64,000 nucleotides of DNA. Origin: Trogon surrucura (lineage: Eukaryota > Chordata > Aves > Trogoniformes > Trogonidae). Every line of letters begins with the position of its first letter. Position 1 is the stretch's first letter. This document shows positions 63,650 to 64,000 of this stretch, piece by piece. The DNA is taken from assembly GCA_020746105.1 (NCBI GenBank), contig CM036658.1:33907004-33971003 (forward strand), read 5' to 3'. The notes under the pieces were generated by a model. It worked only from the letters and a program-made list of their open reading frames with translations. It had not been told where the DNA came from and did not search any database. Made by a program: the position numbers and the translations under genes.

Positions 63650-64000
63650 CTGCAAAAAGTATTAAAAAGAACAGTGTTCACAAAACACGGTGATGCAGTG
63701 AAAGGGCATGATATTTTAACCCAAGAGATTAAGGATGAAGGTGCCTGCTTATCTGTTGTGCAGACACTGGGGATGAAGATCAACAAGGCCTGCACAGAGA
63801 AGCAGCCAAAGGAGGGAGTCTTGTGGGGCCAGGACAGCCCTGTTTTGGCTAAAAAATGTGGACAGGTGGAGAGGAACGACTTCAACACAATCCTGAAGGC
63901 TGTGCCTGAAGGTGCCTTTTGCTTCATTACCCCTAATATGTATACCAAAGCTGACACCCCTGTCTGTGCTAATGAGCCTAGAGAAGTACAAACATACATA
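63650..64000 (+). other. Unidentified open stretch at the window edge
   Basis: A plus-strand frame is open for 117 codons from 63650 to the edge, after a TGA at 63647-63649. Near its start it reads TVFTKHGDAVKGHDILTQEI, later KEGVLWGQDSPVLAKKCGQV and FNTILKAVPEGAFCF. Composition looks more like protein than the DNA around it, with Gly, Lys, Glu and Val spread evenly. The opposite strand is also open for 157 codons (63999-63526), which weakens the case. I do not recognise the protein. It may be a processed pseudogene, a retroelement piece or an exon cut by the window end. Confidence 0.3.

Noticed and set aside
1..64000. CRISPR arrays, operons or other prokaryotic systems
   Set aside because: No regularly spaced direct repeats and no dense coding; all evidence points to an avian nuclear genome.

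Overview
This window looks like a piece of an avian nuclear genome. The main signs are many truncated CR1 LINE copies on both strands, several ending in the octamer-type tail ATTCTRTG; a tRNA-headed SINE with a CR1 tail; low gene density; and one GC-rich CpG-island promoter in AT-rich DNA. Nothing prokaryotic was seen: no operons, ribosome-binding sites or CRISPR arrays.

The only host gene I can name is UGCG (ceramide glucosyltransferase), on the minus strand. Coding exon 1 lies at 9551-9648 and ends in a perfect GTAAGC splice donor. No exon 2 was recognised to its left, so 1-9550 reads as intron 1, holding an old CR1 and a probable LTR fragment. A CpG island (about 9100-10480) covers the start. 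The 54 kb to the right is upstream of UGCG and shows no recognised host exon. UGCG is Z-linked in chicken as far as I recall, so a Z-chromosome origin is likely but not shown by the sequence.

The upstream region is mostly unique AT-rich DNA broken by retroelements. The most notable locus is 12795-14935: an internally deleted RTE-clade LINE (minus strand) whose ORF2 end is split by a later CR1 insertion with an open 248-codon frame. Other CR1 copies lie near 16.2-17.6, 20.0-20.2, 33.4, 38.7-39.2, 39.7-40.6, 42.1-42.4, 48.9-50.0, 50.3-51.1, 55.7-56.1, 57.1-57.2 and 57.7-58.8 kb. A tRNA/CR1 SINE resembling TguSINE1 lies at 37332-37518. The right edge (63650-64000) holds an unidentified 117-codon open stretch that runs off the window.

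No new multigene system is visible. The interest lies in the retroelement record: a possibly horizontally acquired RTE, nested and opposed CR1 copies with relative ages, and a rare class of avian SINE. All family calls rest on reading motifs by eye; no alignments or searches were run.
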